In this document: positions 9,460 to 21,816 of the stretch, in pieces
Layout: each line of letters starts with the position of its first letter
Numbering within the stretch: the stretch's first letter is position 1
Source of the DNA: Chromobotia macracanthus
Taxonomy: Eukaryota; Chordata; Actinopteri; Cypriniformes; Botiidae
NCBI GenBank assembly: GCA_036877525.1
Contig: JAZGTH010000007.1
Coordinates: 6,695,501 to 6,759,500, forward strand
Reading direction: 5' to 3'
DNA length: 64,000 nucleotides
Position numbers and translations under genes: made by a program
The notes under the pieces: generated by a model
The model's input: the letters and a program-made list of their open reading frames with translations, nothing else
The model's database searches: none
Told to the model about the DNA's origin: nothing

Positions 9460-11476
9460 TCACATATATTTGAAAAACAACCGACTGTCACTAACACTAA
9501 AAGAGCTAGAAGAGGATGAGGTGGAGGGTGACACCAGAGTCTCTCTCCCTGCAGACTCCTCCTTTTTAATGTGTTCCTTCATCCGACGTTTCAGCACTAG
9601 GGCTGGTAAAAAGACAGAAGAAGATGGTGTCAAAAAGCATTTTGCTCTATTTTTAACTAATGAATGTAACTGATATATGCAACAGGTCACATACTGTGTT
9701 TTCTCGAGTGGTCTACTGCTTTGAATGAACTAAGCATTGCAAATGGATGATAGGAGAGTGAGAATGGGTGAACAATGTTGCTCTGTTGAGGAAAAAAAAA
9801 GGTCACTCTATTTTCTTTTCATAAATCCCAAAGTATTTGAAGCATTCTGAACAGTATTATGAGTGAATACACTATAAATTAAAGGCTTCCTATTTTTTAA
9901 ACGCAGCTTCTGTGTACTGTGCAGTACTGTGCAAACAGGCACATTCAATGTTTCACAAGGACATTTGTTTTGAGGTTATTTTATAAGTTTTGCTAGCGTG
10001 TCATTAGGAAATATCAATTTTAGATTGATTTTAATTTAGATTTTAGATCAGTTTTAGTCATGAGTTCTTTAGCAAAAACAATCAGCACCCACAGAACCCC
10101 CACGCATGTCATCATTCAGTCAGTCTGTGGTTACCTGAAGACACAAAAACTATTGAGACAGCTACAATCCATTGAAAGACTGTGGTAAGTTTTCCAAGAT
10201 GTCTGGAACAACTTCCCGACATCTACTTTTGACATCAGTTTACAGCATTGTTTTACACTAGTGCCTAAAACTTTTGCATAGCACTACACATCTCTCTCAT
10301 TCTTATGCAGCATAGCATTTACTCCACAAACAAACTATAATGCATCTTCCCATTACCTTACTGTGGTTATGAGGGTAGGATGCAGATGGCCTGCAGTTGT
10401 ACAGCGACACAATGTCTTGTATAGGTAAGCTGCTCTATAAATGAAAGGACAATAATACATCTAAAAACAAACAAATTAAAACAAACATTTTTGCCACATG
10501 TAAAGTTTCAGCTGAATCTTACCAGCAGTATTCCTGCAAAGGATGAAAGAATCATTGCTTCTCTTTCCAGGTGATTCGGGTACTGGCTATGTAATGGACT
10601 GCCAATCCCTCTATTTCGATACATCACAGCCAAAAGTGTGGTACATATATCATTATACAATCTATGGCAAAAGCACTGCTAATACAACAACAATCTCATT
10701 AAACACACTTAATTAGCACAGCACGATAAATTACTCACATGATGTCTTTCTTTACTGCATTCTTCCCTTCATCTATATTGAGCCACCACAAAGCAACGCT
10801 TATGGCCAAGTCATAATGTGCCTATATTAATGTGTAAAAATATATTAATGCATTTTTAGCAGCACAGGCCCTATGCATGATGTAATCATGGTTTTCCATA
10901 ACATTTTTGATTGCAACAAAAGAAACAGCAGTAATACAAGCAACAAATTACTATTGTTTTTTTATCTCAGCAGGAGAAACTGAAACCTTATAATCACACC
11001 ATCACTCTGTTGCTTTAATATTAAACACTTACCAGGTCATCTAACATGGTAGAGGTGCCTTTCCCTTTTGGATCAAAAGCATTTTCTCGAAGTCTTTGTC
11101 CAATATATTCAGCACTGTAAAAATATATTAAAAAAACCCCATACATCTACAGCAGTTACTAGCACACTTTTTGTTGCAAAAATGCACTCTCACCGATTAA
11201 TTAACCTACAGCAGTTAAATGTATATGCTGCAGATATATATACATTTATGCATACAGTTTTGATTAGTTTTATCTAAAATAAAATACAATAACTTTCTTG
11301 GTTAAACCGATTTGGCACTTTACATAATGGAATAGTCCTATAACAACTGTGCTAGACAGAATGCAGAGCTTTATATTACATTTTGTTTGGTGCATTTCAG
11401 TAGTGTTTCAGCGTTAAATATTTATTACTACTTACAGCAAAGCTTTCACATCCCTCTTTACTCGCTTGGCTTCCAT
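9460..11476 (-). CDS. c2orf80: C2orf80 (GONDA1) orthologue
   Basis: Conserved vertebrate protein of unknown molecular function. Six exons: 11436-11476, 11033-11114, 10739-10821, 10523-10661, 10362-10434 and 9460-9602. They sum to 561 nt, 186 aa, and the phases close exactly. Human C2orf80 is 193 aa. Recognisable conserved stretches, recalled from the human protein, are IGQRLRENAFDPKGKG (exon 2), LDDLAHYDLAISVALWWL (exons 2-3), YPNHLEREAMILSSFAGILL (exon 4) and SLPIQDIVSLY (exon 5). The last exon is basic then Ser-rich (LKRRMKEHIKKEE followed by a Ser run) and is the least conserved, so its assignment rests on phase and a good acceptor. Exon 4 carries about 20 residues before YPNH that I do not remember from mammals. 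Lying next to gamma-crystallins matches human 2q33-34, where C2orf80 sits beside CRYGD. Confidence 0.8.
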
Positions 11477-12276
11477 GTTTCATGAAGTCATTAAACATTC
11501 AATCTGCAACAAAAAGCTGAAATTTTATTAAAGGAGCAACGTTGGTAAAAAAAAATAAAACAGTAGCAGACAATAAACCACTATTGGTTTAGTTTAACCT
11601 AGTAGTTAATCCTCTGCCATAGGCAACACAAAACACAAGGTGCAAACCGTGAACACTAATTTGTCTTACCATGGAGAGGAAAAGCAAGATGAATATTTGA
11701 CATGGTATCTAACAGAGTGTTAGGTTACCCAAGGCATCTGACAAAAGTAATATGTGAAAGCATTCACAAGCTGGGATGCTCCAAAAAAATGAAATAAAAC
11801 AATCAAAGGGTAATACAAACTATTTGCCCATAATATTACAAATGAAATGCAATTTCTTCTGCACATATGCAAAATGACTTCTACAAATTGTTGACAACAA
11901 ACAATACTCAGAAACTTACCCAAAACTCTGAAAAGAAGACTTCCAAATGGAAAATAAGACCAAATAGTTCAGAATTGCATATCTGCTTGAGTGTAGTTTA
12001 AAATGGTTGAGCTAACACTCCTACTCTTGCCTTTAGAAAAGTAGCTGTCTCAGATGAACAGTCAGCTCTAAATTATTCATTCAGTCAGTCAGTCAATCAC
12101 TTTAACACTGTCAGCCAGTGCCCAGTTACATAATACACAGGTACAACCTGCCAACATAATCTTGATCAGAGAATAGCTGAGGTCATGAACCCTGCTGTCT
12201 TCCATGTGATCAGCAGAAACACCATCAAACCAAGCAGAAGAATGTTTCAACAATAAACTGCAAAAAGAACATTCTC
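11477..12276. other. intergenic, C2orf80 5' end to sgo2 3' end
   Basis: No coding exon seen. It may hold a 5' untranslated exon of the C2orf80 orthologue; minus-strand GTAAG-type donor sequences occur near 11670 and 11918, but nothing anchors them. Confidence 0.4.
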
Positions 12277-12282
12277 TTTATT
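12277..12282 (-). terminator. candidate polyadenylation signal, sgo2
   Basis: AATAAA on the minus strand, about 230 nt past the sgo2 stop codon. Confidence 0.4.
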
Positions 12283-12508
12283 AATTAAGAAAACATGAAA
12301 TTCAATAAACAATCCCATTATACTAGCTGTATAAGAGCAGGCTGAACAGAGACATAACAGCATCAATAAAAATTGTTTAAGATCAACAACAAATAAAAAA
12401 CAATTATGTTTAAGATCTATCAAATGTGTATAACATCAAAATAATTGACAAAATGTGAGTAAAAGCAGAAAAATAAATACAAAGATTTAAAAATCAATGA
12501 ATAATAAA

Positions 12509-15500
12509 TCATTCCTTTCTCCGTTGTTTCTTCTTTTTGTCTTTGAACACAGGTGAGTTCAAGAACTTGGTATCAGTGTATTTATCTCCACGTCTTATTT
12601 TGCTATAAAAAAGTAAAAACAATTATAAATAAATAAACATTTCAAAAAAAGTAGTATTACATTTCAAGTAATAAAATGGACCAAAATTAAGACCTGGACA
12701 CTTCTGAGAAACATTTTGATAGGACTTGATAGGGACTGATTTCATAAGTCCACTAAAAATTACATTTGGACCAGTTAAATAGCTCAAAATAGCTAATTAA
12801 AAGAAGATGCCACTTGCTCTGATTAATTGAAATCTAATGCAATGACATTCATATATTTTTGTAATTGTGACTTAAGTGTCAAAATACTTCTTCAACCACT
12901 GTACACACTTTACATACATATAAAACATACTGACCAGTTAAGCGTGGGCTCTTTGTAGGAGACTGGTGTTACTTTCCTTCTTGTTCTCCCACAATCAGAG
13001 TTAACGTTCCAGTCTGTATTTGTTAGACTCTTCATAACCCTGCTTTCTTCTGTTTCAAAATATCAAAGCAAGAGTATGACAATCAAATAATAATACCAAT
13101 AACATTCCCGACAATAACTAAATTATATTGTTAGCATGGACAAGTGTTATATTGCTGTATTATGTATTTCTCCTTTCAGAAAGGAGAAATGGCCCTTATT
13201 CATAACACACAAGCAGATCAAATGTGAAATTGTTTATAAATTTCTTTGTATGTAAACTGTCAAATTCAACTGAATTCGATGATTGTGAAAATGGTGATAT
13301 GTAACAATTTATCTGCTTTTGTTTCATTATTAGGGCCTATAATTATAATTTAACAATTAATTTAAAAAATAATAAAAAAAAATTACCTGGAGATTGAGGC
13401 ATCAGGCTCAATTGCTGGTCATGGTAAATGTTTATAGTTTGAGAGAGTGCCTCTGGTTGTGGGCTGTGTGCGGGGCTTTCATCCGAGAGTATATCATTAC
13501 AACCATCTATGGACTCCCAGGGAGGCCTCTCCTCTGTAAATTGGAGGCTCTGGTCATTCATGTGTTTGTGGAAACTGTCTGAAGTCACATTACATTTCTC
13601 CAGGACAAACATGCTTGTGTTCATAACAGGTGAAACTTCATCTGTTCTATCTGGAAGATGATAAGGTTCAGAAATGCTGCTGGAGGCCATATAATCAGCC
13701 ACTTCATTACTAGGTGAATCACACGATGAAATTACGTATGTTTTCCTACATCTATTCTCATGACCTTGGTTGTTTTTATCCAGATTTATACTAAGAGCAT
13801 CGATATCAGGATGATTAGCCTGGTCAAGAGAGGATGGAGAGCTGGCACCAAAGCCAATGTTTGTTTTCAGGGTTTTTGTATTAAGTTCATTTCTGAAGTC
13901 CTCCTCTAAGGCTGAGCAAAGAGATAACCCTGTTAATTCTGAAGTATTAGAGAGAGACTTGTAACCACCTTCATTATAAAGATCCATCACTTCTTGTCTT
14001 TCATCCTCCACATTTTCCTTCCTATCTACAATACAATTGTTTCGTTGTTTTTTTGTTACTGCTTTAGATTTCACTATTCCTGCAGCTTTCTTCTTTGTCA
14101 TTTTATCTGCCGCCTCTTTTCTGTGTTTCTTAGCTTTACTGGGTACTGATGATTCAAATTCAGAGGGCTCCTGTAAAAGGCTGATATAAACATCTTGTGA
14201 GTTTTCTGGATGGTGGTTGTTTCCCATCAATCTCTTGAGATAAACATCCTTTGGCTTTTGCTTTTCTGTGAAGGTATCTGAACAGATATCTTGAGAAGTC
14301 TTTCGGGTTTTTAAAGCTACTTCCTGCAAATGTTCTGGTTCATTGAGATCCTCTAATGTACTGGGTTTGTTCAAAGTGTCTGTAGAGTCACTGTTAACAC
14401 AAGACTGATTTGGATAAATCACAAACGTTCCTCTGTTTCTCAGTGTGTTGCATTCTTCATACTGAGAATGCGGCTGTGCTGCTGCTTTGTTTTTATGTTT
14501 TTTTACCTGGACTGTGGTCTCCTTGATGTGCACATCACTACTTGCAGCCTCTGTGCATGTAGTACCAGCATAGTCAACATTTTCATGTACATGCAATAAT
14601 CCTTGATCCATAATTCGGGATGAGACTTTGGTTTTTCTGCTTGTCTGAGGTTTTAGCTCATCTTGTACTACTAATGTTCTCCTCTTAATTTCACTCAGAC
14701 TGTTAGGTTCCTTAATAGCATGAGTCTCCTTTACTTTACTTTTAACCGCTTTGCAGGGACGATTTCCATCCCAAGGAACTGCTTTGCTTCCTTCAGAACC
14801 CTGATGCTTGAGATCACTAAAACAATCTTTTAAAATATCATTGGGGGGATCTTGAGACACTACGTACGTTTTTCTTGGATCTGCATTTGGCTCGATTTGT
14901 TTGCATGTGCGTCTGCTACTTTTAGTATAACGAGAGGTGACGTGAGTCTTCCTGCGGGCAGTTATTGATTTGCTTTCTCTAAGATGGCTTTCATCTTTTT
15001 CTTGCCAGTTTTCCGCCTTACTCTGAGGAGTGGGTGAGCACTGCTGTGGTGTACTGGTTATCTCTTCTGACACAGCTGTTGTATAATTAGATCTACCAGA
15101 TTCAGCTGGTGCTTCTTCCTCTGCAGATATACTCCCACTACCTTTTCCTAATGGACATAAATGATTGGTTTCCTGATGTTCGTTAACTCTTGAGTTTCTT
15201 TTTGCGTTTATTTCAACTGTCACTATTTCAGCAGTACTGTCAGTAATGGTCATCTCCATTTCAGAATCATATAGTGTATTCTGCTGTTTTGGATTGTCTC
15301 GCTCTGGGCTGGGAGGTGCCTCATTGCCTTTATCAGCACTAGGAAGTGGATCTGCATTGACTGTAGCTGTTTTTACTGGTGCAGTCTCAACACAGTCTTG
15401 CTGGGGGCATGACGCTGGACTCTCTTTACTGGGTTTATCTTCAGAACTCCCAAACTCTTTCTCTATATCAGACATTTGATCTGGGAAAAAGATGAAGAAA

Positions 15501-17033
15501 TTATTAAAAAGTTAAATTGCAATTAAATGCAGCATAACAACTCTAGGATTTATGGTTTCCACTGTAATGTTTATAAATGCAGACTAAAAAGCCCATAAAA
15601 AAATGTAAAACAGGTTTACATTTACATTTAATCATTTAGCAGACACTTTTATCCAAAGTGACTTACAAAGGACGAGAGCATTGAATATTTTGCATTGCAA
15701 GCCAACAAGCCAAGTCTACAAAGCTACATTTACAAGCGGACATTGTATTCTGCTACTAGAGACACAATGAACTTTTGAGTTTTGAGTTGTTTTTGAAGGT
15801 TGTGATGGTCTCAGTGGATTGAGGCTGGGAGTTCGTTCCACCACAAAGGAACAGGTTAGTGCATTACCACTGACATAATGGCAATCATTAAATCTGAATT
15901 TGATTAGAAGTTGTAAACAAATAAAGGCGCCATGTTTTGCCGTACCTGATATGATGCTGCGTTCTATGTCCATACTGTCTGCAGCCTTAAAACAAAGATA
16001 ATAAATCTACTTGTGGCTATTTAACAGATATAAAACAGCAAGCAATCAACTAAAACAAACAATCATCTCGGCTGTAGTCTTATCCACAAAAAAAAAAATT
16101 TAATGACAGAAATATAAATTATTGCATTATCAGAACAGCTTACCTCCTCATTTGAGAAAATATCCACAGCTTTTGTCATCCAGTTAAGAGACGAGTCATA
16201 AAACTCACGTATAATGCCAAACTAAAGAAAGCAAAAAGCACTTGATCAAATACATATGTATGAAACATTACGTGTGCATTCTTCTATATTTAGGTTGAAA
16301 TGAGGTTATTGGCGGATTTCGATATACCTCCTCTGAAACAACATTTTTATGCATGTCTGACAAACTATATTTTGTACAGATTTAATTTTGTCTTGGCAAG
16401 TATTAAGTTATTTTTCACAGAACAAACGTGGATTATGCACCAGAGATTATATTTTATAAATCAATGCATTTACATACATCATAAACTATCACTTTGTTGT
16501 ATTGGCTTTTTCATGGCTCATATGCCTATGGTTTCTAAATGATGATGAGAAACACTGGTGCCTCTTACAAATATTCTGCTAGTTTCCTAATATTTAAACG
16601 TAATAATAAGGCACAGTGTCACTTCACAGACTCACCAGTTGTTTGTTTTTATGGCGTTGAAAGGCAAGATCAAAATGAAGTGCCTGTAAATCTTTCCTCA
16701 GCCTCACAACCTCCGTCTCCATCTCTCGACTTCTCTGCTTCTGCGCAACCAGAGCGAGAGCAAGTGCCTTGTTGTTGGTTTTCAAAGAGAGCTTAAAGAA
16801 TGATGATGTATCTAGATAATAAAAGGCCAAGAGATGTTTTCTTTCATAGTTTCATGGATCGACTAACATATAAGAGACTTCTTAAAGCTTTTTTCACAAA
16901 CTACACTACTGATGTCGCTAGCAGTATCTGTATGTAACGACTCACTGTGGATTTTCGTCTTTATCTTGGAGGCGTAGACAGATGCAGTCTGTTTGGCCAT
17001 TCTTGAGTTTTCCTTCTTCTCTTTAGAAGTCAT
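12509..17033 (-). CDS. sgo2: shugoshin 2 (centromeric cohesin protector)
   Basis: Shugoshins recruit PP2A-B56 to centromeres and shield cohesin from removal in meiosis and mitosis. Seven coding exons: 16946-17033, 16636-16811, 16144-16221, 15946-15985, 13387-15480 (2094 nt), 12935-13049 and 12509-12602. They give 894 aa with consistent phases. Residues about 20-95 form the N-terminal coiled coil and match vertebrate SGO2 (ASKIKTKIHNTSSFFK, then LKTNNKALALAL). Residues about 846-872 are the basic C-terminal shugoshin motif (RTRRKVTPVSYKEPTL, then RRGDKYTD) that binds phosphorylated histone H2A at centromeres, followed by TKFLNSPVFK and a lysine-rich tail. The giant exon is mostly disordered, as in the family. 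It holds a stretch near its start (LYDSEMEMTITDSTAEIVTV) resembling a conserved SGO2 segment, and repeated Arg-Lys/Arg-Thr motifs. Human SGO2 is longer (about 1265 aa), the difference lying in the disordered middle. The N-terminus favours SGO2 over SGO1. Confidence 0.92.
15613..15870 (+). repeat. dispersed teleost repeat in sgo2 intron
   Basis: Starts with the very common fish repeat motif for which CATTTAGCAGACACTTTTAT is diagnostic, followed by the usual CCAAAGTGACTTACAAAGGA segment and an end containing GGGAGTTCGTTCCACCACAA. Non-coding, in the intron upstream of the giant sgo2 exon. I recognise the repeat by sequence but do not give a library name. Confidence 0.7.
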
Positions 17034-18042
17034 TATTATTGTTTTATCATGGGCAGCTGTAAAAAAACAAAAGAGAAGACATGTCTGTCAAAACGACCTC
17101 CGCGTTTGGAGGAAAACCCAGAACAAACGTTTTGATTGAATCAAGAAAAGCGCCTTTACGAATACGAAGCGCAATTTGGACTACTTACCACCTATTAAAG
17201 AAGCGGATGACATACTCGACTCTTGCTGATGTTTGTATTTATACTTGTTATTATACATCCCTGTTCAAATATCAAGTAATAAACATAAAAATTAAAGGAT
17301 TAACTCCGTTTCGATCATTTAAATCCAAACAATACCGCGGAATCTCAAAATTCTTCTTCGCTAGTGGCGTCTGTAGCGTCCAATCCGGAATATCGCCACC
17401 TTCTGGACACAATGAAAACGAGTGCGATGTTTAAAGACGCAGTGCCGCCCGATGTTGTACAGAGAGAAATAAGAAAAATCAGTATAGACAGAAGGTAAAA
17501 AGAAAACAGGAAAATTATAAAATACACGCAATACATAAGTCTACTGCATTTTTTATAAAGATAAATTAGCGTTACTAACTATGAAAGCAATTGTTTACAG
17601 GATTGTAACTGGACAATTCGTATTTATACGGTCCAGTTATTATATGTCTATCCTATTATAGACATATATAATAACTGTATTATATATAATATTATAATAT
17701 TATATATAATATTATATATAATAATATATATGCCTATTCTATTATATATGTCTATATGTTATTACATATGTCTTCATATATGGTCATCTTTATGGTGGAT
17801 GCTAAAACGGCATATTTATATGTGTCAAAAAATACTTAACAACATGAAAAGCCCATCTGCCCTAACACAAAAAAAGTGGCGACTTTTATTTTGAAATTCA
17901 AGTGAGTTCCCGGCTTCTGTTAACAAAGTATCTGAATTCACACAATTTCAAGCGCCTGTTTCATTGAACTTCCTTCTCAGCTGTCAGGCGTTGCGATATT
18001 TATCTATTATCGTTTACGATATCAGTGCGAGATTAGTCTGAA
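17034..18042. promoter_or_regulatory. divergent promoter region between sgo2 and uchl3
   Basis: The start codons of sgo2 (minus) and uchl3 (plus) are about 1.0 kb apart and face away from each other. The first 400 bases next to sgo2 and the last 150 next to uchl3 are more GC-balanced and include CG dinucleotides. The middle (17637-17790) is an almost pure A/T palindromic tract. No TATA box is obvious at either gene. A shared regulatory region is an inference from the layout. Confidence 0.45.
17637..17790. repeat. AT-rich palindromic tract
   Basis: Made of repeated TATATAATAT and TATGTCTAT-like words with several inverted copies. It lies between the two divergent genes sgo2 and uchl3. Confidence 0.6.
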
Positions 18043-21000
18043 ATGGAGGGCCAGCGCTGGTTACCACTAGAAGCAAACCCAGAGGTATTCATTTTGCCCT
18101 GCATCCCCGCTCCTTTACCGTAATTTAATGTTATATCGTTCATCGACTCGTTTTCATAGGTAGCTTTTAGCAGGAACGGTAAGCTGCGCTTCATGTCTCG
18201 GTCATCATATATTATATGACATTGTTTTATGTTTTGTGTCTGCTTTGCAGGTTATGAACCAAGTGAGTAGATGTCTCGGCTATCTGGGTGCGTCTAGGAT
18301 TCAAAACTAGTGCCAAATGAATGAATCAGGTTTATTTAAGCACGTTTGAGATAAAAACTAATCACGTCCATAATGATTATTGGATTTATGACCAATATAA
18401 CATCTGTTATATTGTTGTTTATAACTCTGTTGCAGATGTGCTAATATATATCTTACATCTCTCCACCTTAGTTTATTATTGTTATGTTTGAAAACATCAG
18501 GATTGTGTAGGCCCCTGTGCTGATGTATCATACCATGGCTTATACATGTCCTAACACTTCTGTTCCTTTAACTGGTACTATGTTATATGGTTTGTGTTTA
18601 ATATTTATGCATTGTGTTACACCCTAAGTTTTTACGGCAACTGGGCTTGGTACCCACTTGGCAGTTCGGGGATGTGTATGGTTTGGAACCTGAAGTTCTC
18701 AGTTTGGTGCCAAGACCTGTGTGTGCTGTTCTTTTGCTCTTCCCCATAACAGAGAAGGTATGACTGCAGTCACACCCATATAGACTCTGTTTCAGAAGAA
18801 CAAACTCTATATCCTTAAATGATTGTTTGTATATGTCTGTTGCAAATGGGCGTGCAACAGGATATGGTTGCTGCTGAAGGTAGTACATTAATAACTATGC
18901 AATAAATATTAGATCATAGTTGTATTGATCAGTTTACTGTATGCACTTAACACTGTTAATGTTTTGGTCATTTGAATCCATAGGCAGGTTTAGTTCCAGT
19001 CTGTTGAATAAAGCGTCTTTGCCCCTTTTAAAAATATATTTATTAAATATATTATATTTGAAATAATACTTGGAATAGTAATTACTGTAGCATTAAAATG
19101 GGTTGTATTGTGTGTAAGATTTTATTTAGTAATATATGTCTTTTTCTCTATATAGTATGAAACTTTTAGGCAGGAAGAAGAAGCGAAAATTAAAGCACAA
19201 GGACAAGAGGTGTCCCCAGAGGTCTACTTTATGAAACAGACTATTGGCAATGCTTGTGGTACGATAGGATTGATTCATGCTGTGGCAAACAACCAAAGGC
19301 ATTTGGAATTTGGTGTGTATCAGCATTTACATATTCATATTTTATATAATATTTATATGTTTATATTTTTTTCAAAAAGTTTTTTTTTAAATAGTAAAAT
19401 ATGTATGTTGGTTGTTTTATTTAATGTAGTTTTTCTAGATGTTTGTGGTGTGTTCATGAAGTTTTTGTTTTTCCAGAGCCTAATTCACCACTAAAGGCAT
19501 TTTTGCTGCAGTCTAAAAAGATGAGCCCAGAGGAAAAGGCAGCTTTCCTTGAAAAAGATGAGGTATTTGCCTTCTGTTAGACAACAGAATGAGCGATATA
19601 TTTTGTGTAAATAGTCCTCAAGTCTTCCCCAGAAAGAATGACAAACTCAATTGCTGCAGACTGTTGCACAGTGTCAGGCATATGTTCAATTCAGTTCAAT
19701 TTATTTATATAGCGCTTTTCACAGTGGCACACTGTTACAAAGCAGCTGTACAAATCAAAAATATATATTAATACAAAAATATATAACAGTGAAAACTGAA
19801 ATTGAAAATGAAAGAGAAAGGAGGAGAGAAAAGGAAGAAAATTAAAAAATGATAAAATTAATAAACAATGATAAAAACACAATGTACAAAGCAAATGTTT
19901 TAAGCTAATATCAGCGCTCTTCCAGTAAGCAAGGCAACAATGGCAAGGAACCAAAACTCCAGTGAATTTATAAATGGAGAAAAAAACAGTGCAGTCCTTC
20001 GTTAAAGCTAAAAAGGTAATAATATGAATATAACAATACAATCAAACAATATATCAGCTTCCAAAGGCAATTGCCTGTGACAATATTGTGTTGTTTTGAA
20101 TTATCTTTATTTAGGGGCAAATATTGATATGCAATCAGTTGCATTTTGAATGTAATTTGTAAATTGATCGACTTTTGTCGAACAGTCTTTTTACTTTTGA
20201 TCCAACATGGATGTCAGATTTCTTCAGTTGGTTAGGGCTGTTTTTGGTAGTTGATCATTAACTACATTCAGCTGTTTTGAGTAAATCGGTGAATGAAGCT
20301 GTCTTCATGGTACTGATGTCTGTATGTTTTCAGAGTATTCGTGTAACCCATGAGTCAAGTGCTCAGGAAGGACAAACAGAGGTTGGTATTTGCAAAATAC
20401 AGAGTAGTTGATAAAACTTAAAACAGTACCAACGTTTTGCACACATTTTGAATCCCATTGAAGGATTTTTTCCATGTAATGTTTTGTTTTACATTGAAGT
20501 AACAGCAATGCCACATTGGAAAATAGACCATATTGCGGATACTATAGTGTTAGACTCTGATTCTCTGTTTAAATTTGAACATTAGGGTGATGGAAAGAGA
20601 TGGAGCTTTCATTTGCTAAAATGTTTGTTTGTTTTAATTACTAGGATTATTATTTTTAATAATAACTACTTATTTTATTACTTTTATAACAAAGTAAAAG
20701 TGCATTCCTAAAATAAAATATTTAGTGACATTGAAACATGCTTATTAATTGTTTACTCTTCTCATCCTTCCAGGCTCCAAGTTTAGATGAAAAAGTGGAT
20801 TTGCATTTTATTGCTTTTGTAAATGTTGATGGACATTTATATGAACTGGGTATGGAAATTCAAATTTACATCATGATCTTGTTATTAAAATATGTTTTTT
20901 CAGGACTCCAAACAAGTCTAAGTGATGATTGCATCACATACAATATATTGTTATAATGTACATACACTAGCAGGCCCCATTACCCAGCATAATTGCCCGA

Positions 21001-21816
21001 CTTCACAGCTCCTGTGTCTTGTTGAACATTTAATTTGAAAAGCTAGGCGTGGTGCAATAATTCCTTCCATTGTTGCAATAACATTTTCATCTTCTGGAGA
21101 GGCTTTCCTGTAGATGCTGGAGAGAGTTTCTTCCATTTAGACACAAGAACATCAAGAAGGTCGGGCAGTGATGTTTGGGCTCACCATTAGCATTCCAATT
21201 CATCCCAAAGGTGTTTAATGTGGTTTGGGCTTTGAGCAGGCCAACCACATTTTTCCACACTAAACTCAGTAAACCATTTCTGTATGGCACTTGCTGAACA
21301 GAAAAGGGCTTTACCCAAACTGTCTTCACAAAGCACACCATTTTCTACAATGTCATTGTATGGTGTGACATTTAGATTTGTCCTTACAGTAGTAACAAAA
21401 CTTTGAAGAGGTCTCAACTTTTGGTCATGTAGTGTATTTATGATGTGCAACCTTTTCAAGCAGAGGGTCTTAAAGGGGAATATTAGGGGTATTCATATTT
21501 GTTCATGTGTTGCAGATGGACGCAAGCCTTTTCCAATTGTTCATGGGAAAACCACAGAGGACACATTTCTTGAGGTAGATTTATGTTTCTAATGTGGACA
21601 TGCAGACTTTCTGGCAAGGGTGTATATTTGCAGTTTGATTTATTTGTAGATATTCTTTAAAGTATTAAAACTGGCATTGGAGTGGTGGAATATTTTTCAT
21701 GCTTTTGGCCAATATTTTTGCTTGACTTACAGGATTCTGCTGAGGTCTGTAAGAAGTTCATGGCGCGTGATCCCCAGGAGCTCCGCTTCACTGTGGTGGC
21801 TCTTTCCAAAGTATAA
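18043..21816 (+). CDS. uchl3: ubiquitin carboxyl-terminal hydrolase isozyme L3
   Basis: Cysteine protease (peptidase family C12) that cleaves small adducts from the C-terminus of ubiquitin and also acts on NEDD8; cytosolic. Nine exons: 18043-18084, 18251-18262 (12 nt), 18629-18757, 19156-19312, 19477-19562, 20334-20381, 20774-20849, 21516-21574 and 21733-21816. They total 693 nt, 230 aa, the same length as human UCHL3. The protein starts MEGQRWLPLEANPE, as in mammals. Catalytic residues fall at the family positions: Gln89 and Cys95 in MKQTIGNACGTIGLIHA, His169 in DLHFIAFVNVDGHLYE and Asp184 at the exon 7/8 junction. The crossover loop (about residues 147-166) is encoded mainly by exon 6. It ends LSKV rather than the mammalian LSAA. 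Intron 7 carries a dead Tc1-type transposon. Identification is essentially certain. Confidence 0.97.
19686..20000 (+). repeat. dispersed teleost repeat in uchl3 intron 5
   Basis: Contains the fish repeat signature TTTATTTATATAGCGCTTTT followed by CACAGTGGCACACTGTTACAAAG-like sequence, and a later part with GGCAACAATGGCAAGGAACC. Both parts co-occur in a well-known cyprinid interspersed repeat. Non-coding. Confidence 0.65.
20963..21436 (-). mobile_element. degenerate Tc1/mariner-type transposon remnant
   Basis: Lies in uchl3 intron 7. The ends are mirror images (TACACTA at 20963 and TAGTGTA at 21430), consistent with insertion at a TA target. On the minus strand a broken open frame contains CGWPAQSPN and HLWDELEC, which match the segment around the last catalytic residue of Tc1-family transposases. 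The frame lacks the rest of the enzyme, so the element is internally deleted and inactive. Seen directly: termini and peptide similarity. Family assignment is from knowledge of common fish Tc1 elements. Confidence 0.75.

Noticed and set aside
18598..18888. 96-codon minus-strand frame
   Set aside because: It is the reverse complement of uchl3 exon 3 and its intron.
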